Under the pieces are notes generated by a model. That model did no database searches, had not been told where the DNA came from, and was given only the letters and a program-made list of their open reading frames with translations. From Bradyrhizobium barranii subsp. barranii (GTDB taxonomy: Bacteria; Pseudomonadota; Alphaproteobacteria; Rhizobiales; Xanthobacteraceae), in the NCBI RefSeq assembly GCF_017565645.3, contig NZ_CP086136.1, positions 6,369,501 through 6,433,500 of the forward strand: DNA of 64,000 bases, in the 5' to 3' direction. Positions 1 through 9,377 of the stretch are shown piece after piece. Positions within the stretch are counted from its first letter, which is position 1, and each line of letters opens with the position of its first letter. Position numbers and translations under genes: made by a program.

Positions 1-4
1 GAAA

Positions 5-499
5 ATGCTCAAAGTCGGCAACGATCACTTCGAGACGACGCATCTCGAACCTAAGGTGGACGTGTGCAATCGACGCTATGTGTTCGATGCGCAAGCTCCA
101 CCAAATTCGCCGTATCCTCTCGTGTTCAGTCCCACCGATAAATGCCCCGCGTTTGTTGTGGATTCCAAAATTGCGCGGCGGGCGCTTGAGAAGCAACGTA
201 CCGACGAACTCGAGTTCGCGCGATTGCTCAATGACAACGTGCCGGCAGCCCCGATCTATAGCGGACTGGACGGCGGAATGAACGAGGCTTTTCTAGCAAA
301 GTATCTGGTCAGAGTGACGCTTGCGAAAGTGATGCCGTATGCATCTTATCTGCCGCAACTGCCGCCAATCCCCTGGGTCACCAACGATGGTTCGTTGACG
401 AGTAGATGGTTTGGCACCTCGTTCTCGAAACCGATTGCATGTGATCTGGCTCGTTCCAGCTTCCTGTCGACCGTCGTGGAAGGAGACGACGGGTGCTAG
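5..499 (+). CDS. hypothetical protein, possibly 5'-truncated by the window edge
   Basis: An open frame of 164 codons begins with ATG four bases from the window edge, so the true start may lie outside. I do not recognise the protein. It has no signal peptide, membrane segment or familiar motif. It is moderately rich in Pro and aromatic residues, with the run LPQLPPIPWV near residue 120, and it ends in an acidic EGDDGC tail. The next gene is convergent and begins beyond a 41-base gap. The frame is uninterrupted, but codon use is less GC3-biased than in most neighbours, so it could be an acquired or decaying gene. Confidence 0.4.
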   Translation: MLKVGNDHFETTHLEPKVDVCNRRYVFDAQAPPNSPYPLVFSPTDKCPAFVVDSKIARRALEKQRTDELEFARLLNDNVPAAPIYSGLDGGMNEAFLAKYLVRVTLAKVMPYASYLPQLPPIPWVTNDGSLTSRWFGTSFSKPIACDLARSSFLSTVVEGDDGC

Positions 500-540
500 A
501 GCGCCCGGTCTACTTCAGGCATGCATCCCTGCGCTCGCTA

Positions 541-897
541 TCAGCCCATGCTCCCCGGCATGAAGCAGCGCGGCTTCGGATGACCATCTAGGTAGTAAGG
601 CCAGACCATCGTACGGCCAGCGCGGTTCGGTCCATCCACGACAGCTTCGTTCGGAACATCAACCCACTCGCCATCAAGGCGTACGCGATAGTGACCGTCC
701 TTAGTTTCCCAATCGGCGTCATCAACTCGCTTCGCATCACTGCCATCGCAGCAAGGCCCTTTGCCACTGTGCAAGCTCTCATACCAGCTGTTCAACTCGG
801 GGTGCTGATAATCGTGGGCGCGAGCGTGACCGATTGTAAAGATCGGCAGCATGACAGTGAATACAGCAAGCGCTGCATGCCGAAGGTGATTGTTCAT
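541..897 (-). CDS. small secreted hypothetical protein with CCDGSD motif
   Basis: This 118-residue protein starts at ATG 897, chosen because an AGGAG ribosome site lies just upstream; an in-frame start about 31 codons earlier lacks one. Residues 1-27 form a Sec signal peptide ending in an ARA cleavage motif. The mature part carries a paired-cysteine CCDGSD motif near residues 49-54 and another Cys near residue 110, which could form a disulfide in the periplasm. Proteins of this type are common but uncharacterised in Bradyrhizobium. No partner gene is evident; an IS3-family element lies about 190 bp upstream of its start. Confidence 0.65.
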   Translation of the reverse strand: MNNHLRHAALAVFTVMLPIFTIGHARAHDYQHPELNSWYESLHSGKGPCCDGSDAKRVDDADWETKDGHYRVRLDGEWVDVPNEAVVDGPNRAGRTMVWPYYLDGHPKPRCFMPGSMG

Positions 898-1084
898 CTT
901 ACTCCTAATCCCGCAGTGGAAGTCCCACACGCCGAACACGTCAAGGCACGCCAAACTTTGGCCCGTAGTAGCCACTCCAGGGCCACACACATCGCCGCCC
1001 CGGTACCGCAGAGTTTAAGCTTGCTCACTCACCACCGGAATGAAAGGCCAACAGTGCTTGTGTTCTCTATGGAGATGGAGAATC

Positions 1085-1110
1085 AGAGCTGGCCCCGGTT
1101 GTTTGGACAG
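1085..1110 (+). repeat. left terminal inverted repeat of the IS3 element
   Basis: Starts AGAGCTGGCCCCG and ends GGACAG. It matches the reverse complement of 2423-2448 over its outer 13 and inner 6 bases. Confidence 0.85.
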
Positions 1111-1164
1111 CGCCCCGCTGGATTTAAGTGGATTCCTGCCGGGTTATGCTGAACGCGGGGCTTT

Positions 1165-1221
1165 ACGGTTTTGTCGTTGCGTCGGGAGGGCGTAGCCCGA
1201 CCAGAGCGACGACAAAACCGT
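1165..1221. terminator. large stem-loop inside the IS3 element, downstream of orfB
   Basis: A perfect 13-bp stem (1165-1177 with 1209-1221) encloses a second 6-bp stem (GTCGGG at 1181 with CCCGAC at 1196). It sits between the transposase stop codon and the IS end. There is no clear T-tract. It may end the transposase transcript or shield the element from outside transcription; that role is inferred. Confidence 0.5.
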
Positions 1222-1230
1222 CGGCGACGG

Positions 1231-2058
1231 TCATGCGGCCATCACCATAGCTTGCGTGCCGAAGTAAGCCTCGTCGGGCGTGCGCCCGTCAAGGCTCGAG
1301 TGAGGGCGTCCCTGATTGTAGAAGGCCAGATACTTGGCAATTGACGCTCGCGCCTCGGACACGCTGTCGTAGGCGCGGAGATAAACTTCTTCGTATTTGA
1401 CCGTGCGCCAGAGCCGCTCGACAAACACGTTGTCGCGCCAGGCGCCCTTGCCGTCCATGCTGATGGCGATCTTCGCGTCCAGCAGCACATCGGTGAACTC
1501 GAGGCTGGTGAACTGGCTGCCCTGATCCGTGTTGAAAATCTCGGGCCTGCCGTGCTTCGCCAACGCCTCCTGGACCGCTTCGACGCAGAAGGCCGCCTCC
1601 ATTGTGATCGAGACGCGATGGGCCAGGACCCGTCGGCTGAACACATCGACGACCGCCGCGAGATAGACGAAGCCACGCCGCATCGGAATGTAGGTGATGT
1701 CCATTGCCCACGCATGGTCGGGCCGCTCGATCTTCAATCCGCGCAACAGGTACGGGTAGATCTTGTGACCCGGAGCCGGCTTGCTCGTGTTCGGGCGACG
1801 ATAGACCGCCTCGATCCGCATGCGCTTCATCAGCGTCGCGATGTGGCGGCGACCGGCGTATACGCCCTCCCGCCGCAGCAACGATCGCAGCATACGCGCT
1901 CCCGCGAAGGGATAATCGAGATGCAGCTCATCGAGCCGACGCATCAAGGCAAGGTCCTCGGCCGAAACTGGCCGAGGTTCATAGTAGACCGTGCTGCGAG
2001 CCAGCTTCAGGACCTTCGCCTGGCGCACGATAGAAAGATCATGATCGCGGTCGATCAT
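1231..2058 (-). CDS. IS3-family transposase OrfB (DDE integrase domain)
   Basis: This 275-residue protein is the catalytic subunit of the element. It has the HTH_21-like N-terminal region and an rve integrase core. The catalytic triad is visible as D120 in WAMDITYIP, D178 in FNTDQGSQF and E214 in FVERLWRTVKYE. The last two are separated by 35 residues, the DD35E signature. The start codon overlaps the stop of orfA in an ATGA, which suggests translational coupling rather than the frameshifted fusion used by many IS3 relatives. The frame is intact, so the element could still be active. Confidence 0.93.
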   Translation of the reverse strand: MIDRDHDLSIVRQAKVLKLARSTVYYEPRPVSAEDLALMRRLDELHLDYPFAGARMLRSLLRREGVYAGRRHIATLMKRMRIEAVYRRPNTSKPAPGHKIYPYLLRGLKIERPDHAWAMDITYIPMRRGFVYLAAVVDVFSRRVLAHRVSITMEAAFCVEAVQEALAKHGRPEIFNTDQGSQFTSLEFTDVLLDAKIAISMDGKGAWRDNVFVERLWRTVKYEEVYLRAYDSVSEARASIAKYLAFYNQGRPHSSLDGRTPDEAYFGTQAMVMAA

Positions 2059-2360
2059 CGCTTTGCGCTCAGCAGGCCCGCCTTGGTGAGCGCGCCGGAC
2101 AAAAAATCGTTTTCCAACGCCAGCTCGCCGATCTTGGCATGTAACGCCTTCAAATCGACCGGCGTCTCGGCCGATGTCTTGTCATGCCCAAACACGCCGG
2201 CGGCGCCTTCCAGGAGCTGGTTTTTCCAGATCGTGATCTGGTTCGGATGAACATCAAACAGTTGCGCCAGCTCCGCCAGTGTCTTGTCGCCTTTGACCGC
2301 AGCCAAAGCAACCTTCGCCTTGAATGCCGGAGAATGCGTCCGGCGGCTCTTCTTCGTCAT
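2055..2360 (-). CDS. IS3-family transposase OrfA (helix-turn-helix)
   Basis: This 101-residue protein has the N-terminal HTH of the transposase_8 family: a basic MTKKSRRTHS start, then an AxLAQLFDVHPNQI helix-turn-helix and a C-terminal leucine-containing helix. The start at 2360 is set by an AGGAG site about 5 bases upstream; an in-frame upstream start at 2414 has none. It binds the terminal repeats in related elements. It overlaps orfB by four bases. Confidence 0.9.
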   Translation of the reverse strand: MTKKSRRTHSPAFKAKVALAAVKGDKTLAELAQLFDVHPNQITIWKNQLLEGAAGVFGHDKTSAETPVDLKALHAKIGELALENDFLSGALTKAGLLSAKR

Positions 2361-2422
2361 CTTCGCTCCTGATTCGCAGCGAGAATCCTCGCCGCTGTCA
2401 GGCAGAAAATCCACTCAAGCTA

Positions 2423-2448
2423 CTGTCCGAATTTGCGGGGCCAGCTCT
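2423..2448 (-). repeat. right terminal inverted repeat of the IS3 element
   Basis: Reverse complement begins AGAGCTGGCCCCG and ends GGACAG, pairing with 1085-1110. Confidence 0.85.
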
Positions 2449-2506
2449 CCACGAACTTTGCGCGCTGCTTATGCGGCGGCTCGTTCGGTAACGTCGGGAG
2501 AAAGCG

Positions 2507-2914
2507 ATGAGCAAGATCGATCGAAGGTCCGCACTGGGAATCGCGTTGGCAGCGGCTTCGGCTGCCATGGTCAGGCCAGCCGCCGCTCAAGCCACAGGCT
2601 ACAAGGATATGACGCCTTGGCCAGGTGTCGTGGTGCGTGAATATGAAGGCGAGACACCATCCCTGATCCCAGGTTTTAAGACCGTCTCAATGCGCGATGT
2701 CATCATGCAGCCGGGGGCGAAAACCATGGGGCCCCCGATGATGAATGCCATGATCTGCCATATCACCGAAGGGGAGCTTCGGCTTGAGCAGGACGGAAAG
2801 ACCTTTACGGGCAAGAAGAATTTTGTCTGGACCTGCAACAAGGAAACAAAAGAACAGGCGTACAACGACGGGAATGTGGTCGCGATTATGCGGATCACGG
2901 ACCTGAAAGCTTAA
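2507..2914 (+). CDS. cupin-fold secreted protein
   Basis: This 135-residue protein begins with SKIDRRSALGIAL, a twin-arginine-like signal followed by an AAA-rich hydrophobic stretch, so it is probably exported folded. The body is a short single-cupin beta-barrel: a PGAKTMGP segment and ITEGELRLEQDGKTF with the usual spacing, but the classical metal-binding His residues are mostly missing. A GGGAGAAAGCG ribosome site supports the start. It follows an IS3 element and precedes a convergent MFS gene. Its ligand and reaction are unknown. Confidence 0.7.
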   Translation: MSKIDRRSALGIALAAASAAMVRPAAAQATGYKDMTPWPGVVVREYEGETPSLIPGFKTVSMRDVIMQPGAKTMGPPMMNAMICHITEGELRLEQDGKTFTGKKNFVWTCNKETKEQAYNDGNVVAIMRITDLKA

Positions 2915-2929
2915 GGCCCATGAGGAGGA

Positions 2930-2961
2930 GCGGATGGCGCACGCGACGACGCGCCATCCGC
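2930..2961. terminator. stem-loop after the cupin gene
   Basis: An 11-bp perfect stem (GCGGATGGCGC with GCGCCATCCGC) with a 10-base loop begins 15 bases after the stop codon. No T-run follows, so it is a candidate rather than a canonical intrinsic terminator. Nothing else recognisable lies between it and 3105. Confidence 0.45.
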
Positions 2962-3105
2962 CTGCAGGATCATGGATTGTTGCAATGTCACAGCCGGAGA
3001 AAAGTTCGTCCGCGCGCCAAGCTTCGGGTCACACGCTGCCATCACGACGAAACAGCACGGCATCCGCTGCAAGCTCCCAAGCTGACGTTCGCGAGCACCG
3101 CCCCG

Positions 3106-4344
3106 CTACGCCGTCCGCAGCACCGGCGCCGGCGGCTGCGATGGCCGGATCAGCGCGAATGCGACCTGGATGATGCCGCCGGCCAGACCGAGCGCCACGC
3201 CGATGCGCCAGGCCATGGTGTAGGAGCCGAGCGTGTCGTAGAGCACCCCTCCTCCGTAGGCGCCGAGGAAGCTGCCGATCTGGTGGCTCATGAAGGCGAG
3301 GCCCTGGATCATCGCCTGCCAGCGCAGGCCGAACATTTCGGCGACGGCGCCGGCGACCAGCGGGCCGACCCCCATCCAGAGGAAGCCCATGATGGCGCCG
3401 AACAGCAGCGTCGAGGACGACGTCGCCGGCAGCGTGAAGTACCAGGCAAGCGCGAGCGACCGCAGGATGTAGATGCCGCCCAGCAGCGCCAGCTTGTTCC
3501 AGCGCTGGCCGGCCCAGCCGAAGAACAGCGAGCCCAGCACGTTGAAGCCGCCGATCATGCCGAGCGTCTGCGCACTCAGCATCGGATCGAGGCCGCAGAT
3601 CGCCAGATAGGACGGCAGATGGGTGGTGAGAAACACGAGCTGCATGCCGCAGACGAGATAGGCGCAGGTCATCACCACGAAGGACGCGTTGCCGAACGCC
3701 GTCTTCGCAGCCGTCGCGGCGGTGGCATCCCCGATGTCGTCGGCGGCCGGCTTCGGCAGCGGAATGGTGTCGATACGGCCGGCATACCAGGCCGCAGGGA
3801 TCATCAGCACCGACATGATCACGAAGCCGGCGAGCCCGACGCGCCAGCCAAATCCTTCGTTGAGCAACTGCCCGAGCGGCGCCGACAGCAGCGCGCCGAG
3901 CGAGCCCGCGCCGGAGACGATACCGAGCACGGTGGAGCGGACGGTCTCGGGCACAGCGCGCGCGGCCACCGACATCGCGATCGCCGCCGCGGTGCAGGCG
4001 AGCGAGGTGCCGATCAGCGCGCCGGCGCCGATCATGATGCTGACGAGCCCGTTCGCGGTCGCCATCAGAATGAGGCCCGCGATGTACATCAGCGCGCCCA
4101 CGATCATGATCGGGCGGAAGCCGTAGCGCACCGTCATCGCGCCGGCGAGCGGCTGGAGAAAGCCCCAGGCGAGGTTCTGCACGGCGAGCGCCAGCGTGAA
4201 ATCCGAGATCGAGATGTGGATGTCGTGCGTCAGCGGCTGCATGAAGATGCCGAGGCTCTGCCGCAGCCCCATGCTCAGCGTCAGCATGATCGAGGCGCCG
4301 ATCAGGATGGGCAATGTCGGACGCAGGACCTGCAAAAGGGGCAT
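3106..4344 (-). CDS. MFS transporter, probable drug or metabolite exporter
   Basis: This 412-residue inner-membrane protein has about 12 predicted hydrophobic segments in two six-helix halves joined by a polar loop near residues 200-220. It belongs to the major facilitator superfamily (MFS_1). The start at 4344 has a GAGGGAG site. It is divergent from a TetR regulator with a palindromic operator in the shared 129-bp gap, so it is very likely that regulator's target and is induced by the substrate. The substrate cannot be read from the sequence. Confidence 0.85.
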   Translation of the reverse strand: MPLLQVLRPTLPILIGASIMLTLSMGLRQSLGIFMQPLTHDIHISISDFTLALAVQNLAWGFLQPLAGAMTVRYGFRPIMIVGALMYIAGLILMATANGLVSIMIGAGALIGTSLACTAAAIAMSVAARAVPETVRSTVLGIVSGAGSLGALLSAPLGQLLNEGFGWRVGLAGFVIMSVLMIPAAWYAGRIDTIPLPKPAADDIGDATAATAAKTAFGNASFVVMTCAYLVCGMQLVFLTTHLPSYLAICGLDPMLSAQTLGMIGGFNVLGSLFFGWAGQRWNKLALLGGIYILRSLALAWYFTLPATSSSTLLFGAIMGFLWMGVGPLVAGAVAEMFGLRWQAMIQGLAFMSHQIGSFLGAYGGGVLYDTLGSYTMAWRIGVALGLAGGIIQVAFALIRPSQPPAPVLRTA

Positions 4345-4405
4345 ATTTTTCTCCCTCGTCGGCGCGACGCGCGTGCCGGCGTCTGCAATTCTCGATGTTT
4401 TTAGT

Positions 4406-4421
4406 TACACAGACCTGTGTA
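4406..4421. promoter_or_regulatory. palindromic operator between MFS and TetR genes
   Basis: A perfect 16-bp palindrome, TACACAG-AC-CTGTGTA, lies about midway between the divergent start codons. This is the usual place for a TetR-family operator that controls both genes. A GTG at 4417 lies inside it and is therefore an unlikely start codon. Confidence 0.75.
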
Positions 4422-4473
4422 CTTAGGCTATGAAAGGTGCACGCTGTCAAGCGAACAGGACGCACGCTGCCGC

Positions 4474-5082
4474 ATGGCTCCCCCGCCCACACCACAGACG
4501 ATGAAGGAGCGGATCCTCGAGACCGCCGACAAGCTGTTCTATCTGCAAGGCATTCGCGCCATCGGCGTCGACACCATCGCGGCTGAGATCGGCATCTCCA
4601 AGCGCACGCTCTACAACCACTTCCCTTCCAAGGACGCGCTGATCGCGGCCTATCTGGAGCGGCGCTTCGTCAAGCCGCGCCCCTCCGACAAGCCCCCGGC
4701 CGAGCAAATTCTTGGCACCTTCGATTCGCTGGAGCGGCGCTTTGCGGCCAAGGATTTTCGCGGCTGCCCGTTCGTCAATGCGGTCGCCGAGCTTGGCCCA
4801 AAGGACCGCGCCGTGAAGAAGATCGCAATCGCCTTCAAGGAAAGCCGCCGCGTCTGGTTTCGCGAGCGGTTGAACGAGCTAGGTGTTGCGGATGCGGATG
4901 CGCTCGCGACACAGCTCGTGCTCCTGGTCGACGGCTCGATCGCACAGGACCTCGTGCGCGACGACCCCGCGATGGCGCGTGCCGCGAAGGAAGCGGCGAA
5001 GGTGCTGTTGCGGAATGCGGGCGTGGATCTGGGTGATGCGGAGAAGCAAGTCGCGACGCACAGCAAGCGCACGCCGCACTAA
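4474..5082 (+). CDS. TetR/AcrR-family transcriptional repressor
   Basis: This 202-residue regulator has an N-terminal TetR DNA-binding domain: residues about 10-60 contain a TADKLFYLQGIRAIGVDTIA helix pair and the recognition helix ISKRTLYNHFPSKDAL. A variable ligand-binding domain follows. The ATG at 4474 is preferred over the in-frame GTG at 4417, because the latter lies in the operator. It faces the MFS exporter and probably represses both itself and that gene until an unknown ligand binds. A dyad repeat follows the gene. Confidence 0.88.
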   Translation: MAPPPTPQTMKERILETADKLFYLQGIRAIGVDTIAAEIGISKRTLYNHFPSKDALIAAYLERRFVKPRPSDKPPAEQILGTFDSLERRFAAKDFRGCPFVNAVAELGPKDRAVKKIAIAFKESRRVWFRERLNELGVADADALATQLVLLVDGSIAQDLVRDDPAMARAAKEAAKVLLRNAGVDLGDAEKQVATHSKRTPH

Positions 5083-5108
5083 TCACCATGGCCGTATCGT
5101 TCGGTGTC

Positions 5109-5203
5109 ATCACCCGCGAAAGCGGGTGATCCAGTATTCCAGAGGCGGTTGTGATTGAACCGAGAGGCCGCGGCGTACTGGATTCCCCGCCTTCGCGGGG
5201 AAT
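5109..5203. repeat. extragenic dyad repeat (two hairpins with shared flanks)
   Basis: Two short hairpins (5109-5130, ATCACCCGCG/CGGGTGAT; 5182-5203, ATTCCCCGCC/CGGGGAAT) are flanked internally by CCAGTA and TACTGGAT, so the unit is one larger inverted repeat. This arrangement is a familiar interspersed element in Bradyrhizobium. The rest of the 5083-5420 gap holds only a second weak repeat-like stretch and a short GCAGGCGGC hairpin (5411-5433) that overlaps the pleD stop codon. I see no gene there. Confidence 0.75.
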
Positions 5204-5420
5204 GACAGCGGAGCGTGTGGAACAGCGGAGTTTGGGGAGAGGGCTTCGCGCAACAACCGCGCCCTGCCCGATCCTATCAAAATGCTCCTGTTTTGCCCGA
5301 CGTGTCAAACGCCCGGGCAATCGGCTTAGCCCGCCTAGCTCTACCCGCATAAGCCATTGATCCGGCTAACGCCGGCTACTGTGCATGGGGTTGTTTTCGC
5401 AGTTTTTGTTGCAGGCGGCC

Positions 5421-6794
<1,374 letters not shown>

Positions 6795-6808
6795 TTTGAA
6801 CTCACTTC

Positions 6809-7174
6809 CTATCCGATAAAACGCCGGACCGTCTCAATGAATTTGCCGACCGAGATCGGCTTGGACAAATAGGCCTCGCAGCCGCCCTCGCGGATGCGCT
6901 CTTCGTCGCCCTTCATCGCGAACGCCGTGACCGCGACGACGGGAATGGCGCGCAACTCCGGATCGTCCTTGATCCAGCGCGTGACCTCGAGGCCCGAGAC
7001 CTGCGGCAATTGGATATCCATCAGCACGAGGTCGGGCCGCATCTTGCGAACGAGGTCGAGCGCCTCGTAGCCGTTGCTGGTGCCAGAGGTCTGGTAACCG
7101 TGCGCCTCCAACAGGTCGCGGAAGAGCTTCATGTTGAGCTCGTTGTCTTCCACGATCAGGACGGTCTTAGCCAT
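6809..7174 (-). CDS. divK: single-domain response regulator DivK
   Basis: This 121-residue protein is a lone receiver domain with acidic pocket residues E9-D10, phospho-acceptor D53 (VLMDIQLP), the conserved Thr in VTAFAM and the Lys in SKPIS. DivK relays signals from the DivJ and PleC kinases to the DivL-CckA branch that controls CtrA, setting cell polarity and cell-cycle progression. A GAGGGCGGG-rich leader precedes the ATG. It is the first gene of the divK-pleD operon. The 228-bp upstream gap shows no clear CtrA box. Confidence 0.97.
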   Translation of the reverse strand: MAKTVLIVEDNELNMKLFRDLLEAHGYQTSGTSNGYEALDLVRKMRPDLVLMDIQLPQVSGLEVTRWIKDDPELRAIPVVAVTAFAMKGDEERIREGGCEAYLSKPISVGKFIETVRRFIG

Positions 7175-7402
7175 CCCGCCCTCCTGATTGGCACGAAGCC
7201 CTATACATGTGACGCCTCAGGCGCCGCTCGCCGGCGCTTCGAAAACTGGATTCAAACTAGCCTCAGATTCGCTTGAGTTTCGTTAAACTCGAGGGCCGAC
7301 TTTCTGCGATGTGGTTTCCAGTTGCTTGTCGGCGGTCTTGAGACTCGGGCATGATGGTTTCAAAGTAGACACCGAAAGTTAACGGAAAGGCAAACCGAAC
7401 CG

Positions 7403-7714
7403 TTGAAAAAGCCTGTTCACAACCCTCGCGAAGTCGCTGAAATCGTTGCGATTCAGGCGCTCTCCTTCGTGGCCGGCGATCCGGAGCGGCTCGGCCTGTT
7501 CCTGGCTGAGACAGGCGTCGGTCCGGAGACCCTGCGCAATGCCGCCTCGGACCCGAATTTCCTCCTCAGCGTACTCGATTTCGTGATGCGCGATGACGCC
7601 ACCGTAAAGGCCTTTGCCGCGACCGCGGAGCTGCATCCGACCAACGTTGCTGCGGCGCGGCAGGTGCTGGGCGACGCGCTCGGCGACCCCTCCTGGGAGC
7701 GCGACGTGCCGTGA
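7403..7714 (+). CDS. DUF3572 family protein
   Basis: This 103-residue protein starts at TTG 7403, with GGAAAGG about a dozen bases upstream. It matches the small alphaproteobacterial DUF3572 family: all-helical, with the conserved ALSFVAGDPERLGLFL segment near residues 20-35. The function is unknown. Its stop overlaps the start of dinB by four bases (GTGA), so the two are translationally coupled. This pairing is seen widely in Rhizobiales and hints at a role near translesion synthesis. Confidence 0.85.
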   Translation: MKKPVHNPREVAEIVAIQALSFVAGDPERLGLFLAETGVGPETLRNAASDPNFLLSVLDFVMRDDATVKAFAATAELHPTNVAAARQVLGDALGDPSWERDVP

Positions 7715-9003
7715 CCGTCCCTGATACGGCCGGACCCCGCTGCTTCTGCCGGGATTGTCTGGCCGATCTGGATATGGGCGTGCGGCGCTGCTCCGCCTGC
7801 GGTTCCCCTCGCCTCGTCCGCCACCGCGCGCTCGCAGGCCTGACCATCGCCCATATCGACTGCGACGCCTTCTATGCGACGGTCGAGAAGCGCGACAACC
7901 CTGATATCGCCGACAAGCCCGTCATCATCGGCGGCGGCAAGCGCGGTGTGGTGTCGGCCGCCTGCTACATCGCGCGGACCTATGGCGTGCGCTCGGCCAT
8001 GCCGATGTATAGGGCGCTCGAGGCCTGCCCGCACGCGACCGTGATCCCGCCCGACATGGCCAAGTACGTCCGTGTCGGCCGCGAGGTGCGGCAGGCCATG
8101 CAGGCGCTGACGCCGCTGGTCGAACCGCTCTCGATCGACGAGGCCTTCCTCGATCTCTCCGGCACCGAGCGGGTGCACGGCATGGTTCCGGCCAAGGTGC
8201 TCGCGCGGTTCGCACGCAACATCGAGCGCGACATCGGCATCTCTGTCTCGGTCGGCCTGTCCTGCAACAAGTTCCTGGCCAAGATCGCCTCCGACCTCGA
8301 CAAGCCGCGCGGCTTTGCCGCGCTCGATCAGGAGGAAGCCCGTTCGATGCTGGCGGAGAAGCCGGTCGGCTTCATCTTCGGCGTCGGCCCGGCCACGCAG
8401 GAGCGCCTCGTGCAGCGCGGCTTCCGCATCATCGCCGACCTGCAAAAGGCCGACGAGATCGAGATGATCCGTCAGTTTCCGAGCGACGGCCGCAGGCTGT
8501 GGCGGCTCGCCCGCGGCATCGACGACCGCCGCGTCGAGCCCGATCGGGGCGCCAAGACGATTTCGAGCGAAACCACCTTCGAGACCGACATCCGCGATTT
8601 CGCGACGCTGGAGAAGATCCTGTGGCGCCTCTGCGAGAAGACGTCGTCGCGGCTCAAGAGCAGCGAGCTTGCCGGCTCGACCGTGACGCTGAAGCTGAAG
8701 ACCGCCGATTTCCGCCAGCGCACCCGCTCGCAGTCGATCGCAGGCCCGACGCAGCTTGCCGCCAAGATCTTCTCGATCTGCCGCGAGATGCTGGCGAAGG
8801 AGATCGACGGCACCGCCTTCCGCCTGATGGGCGCCGGCGTCAGCGCGCTGCGCGAAGGCTCGCCCGCCGACGACACCGACATGCTCGACCGCCGTGCTGC
8901 GCATGCCGAGCGCGCGGTGGACAGTCTGCGCAAGAAGTTCGGTAACTCCGCCGTCATTCGCGGCATCGCGTATGATGGCCCTGAAACAGGACAGCAGGAG
9001 TGA
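7711..9003 (+). CDS. dinB: DNA polymerase IV with N-terminal zinc-finger-like extension
   Basis: This 430-residue Y-family polymerase bypasses template lesions with low fidelity. The catalytic carboxylates are D50 and D52 in AHIDCDAFYATVE, and the SIDEAFLD motif supplies the other acidic pair. Little-finger and HhH regions follow. Residues 11-30 hold a cysteine cluster (CFCRDC with CSAC) that is absent from E. coli DinB and probably binds zinc. The start is a GTG inside the stop region of the DUF3572 gene. No LexA box was confidently seen in the operon's upstream region. Confidence 0.95.
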   Translation: MTVPDTAGPRCFCRDCLADLDMGVRRCSACGSPRLVRHRALAGLTIAHIDCDAFYATVEKRDNPDIADKPVIIGGGKRGVVSAACYIARTYGVRSAMPMYRALEACPHATVIPPDMAKYVRVGREVRQAMQALTPLVEPLSIDEAFLDLSGTERVHGMVPAKVLARFARNIERDIGISVSVGLSCNKFLAKIASDLDKPRGFAALDQEEARSMLAEKPVGFIFGVGPATQERLVQRGFRIIADLQKADEIEMIRQFPSDGRRLWRLARGIDDRRVEPDRGAKTISSETTFETDIRDFATLEKILWRLCEKTSSRLKSSELAGSTVTLKLKTADFRQRTRSQSIAGPTQLAAKIFSICREMLAKEIDGTAFRLMGAGVSALREGSPADDTDMLDRRAAHAERAVDSLRKKFGNSAVIRGIAYDGPETGQQE

Positions 9004-9019
9004 TCGAGTCCTGCTCAAT

Positions 9020-9175
9020 TCAGTCGCGTTCGAAGATCCGTGCACCCGGATAGACACGCCGGGCATACTGAATGACCAACTGCCGATCCTGACTCGCCAG
9101 GAACGGCGTTCGGATCTGACAAGACCCGACGATGAGGTGCCACAGGCCGTTGAGCTTTCCAATCATGACGTTCAT
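9020..9175 (-). CDS. small 51-residue hypothetical protein
   Basis: A short frame on the minus strand encodes 51 residues starting MNVMIGKLNGLWHLIVG and ending ARIFERD. A strong GAGGA ribosome site lies seven bases before the ATG. It is basic with a short hydrophobic N-terminal third, and it contains a YARRVYPGARIFE segment with normal amino-acid composition. Its 3' end almost touches the stop of dinB on the other strand. The function is unknown. The rest of the 9176-9377 gap shows only a partial copy of a 27-bp repeat arm. Confidence 0.6.
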   Translation of the reverse strand: MNVMIGKLNGLWHLIVGSCQIRTPFLASQDRQLVIQYARRVYPGARIFERD

Positions 9176-9324
9176 TTGAGCTTCCTCGCAGTGACCCGAG
9201 TAGACTCAAATTGTAAGAATCTCCGGCCGTCGCTCAATTGTACCAGCGTAAGGTCAGCGTATGAGAAGGATTGGAAGAGATATACAAAGGTATGTTGGCG
9301 AGGCCCCTGTCAGGTTCCGGCGTT

Positions 9325-9352
9325 GATGGGTTTCGCAAGGGCTGTACCCATC
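9325..9352. repeat. degenerate copy of the GATGGGT...ACCCATC repeat
   Basis: The sequence begins GATGGGTTTCGC and ends GTACCCATC, resembling one arm of the perfect inverted repeat at 9780-9857 with a changed middle. It lies 25 bp before the ACT-domain gene. Confidence 0.6.
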
Positions 9353-9377
9353 CGAACGCGCTGAGAGGCTGGCCATC

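Larger units (their letters stand above)
1085..2448 (-). mobile_element. IS3-family insertion sequence, apparently complete
   Basis: The element is bounded by 26-bp imperfect inverted repeats that share the outer 13 bases and the inner GGACAG. It carries the two overlapping minus-strand frames typical of the IS3 family. About 14 bp inside each terminal repeat is a second related sequence (1124-1140 and 2401-2418, AGTGGATT followed by CTGCC), so each end has a two-part structure. No convincing target-site duplication is visible: the flanks read GAATC on the left and CCACG on the right. The true tips may be the TG and CA found five bases inside the outer repeat. Confidence 0.85.

Noticed and set aside
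2920..4404. 494-codon plus-strand frame opposite the MFS gene
   Set aside because: Antisense shadow of a GC3-rich transporter gene; Arg/His/Gln-rich composition and no domain.
4417..4473. Upstream GTG start for the TetR gene
   Set aside because: It lies inside the palindromic operator and lacks a ribosome site.
7175..7402. CtrA box upstream of divK
   Set aside because: TTAA motifs are present but not as a TTAA-N7-TTAA pair.
7453..9162. 569-codon minus-strand frame opposite dinB
   Set aside because: Shadow frame; dinB has all polymerase motifs on the plus strand.
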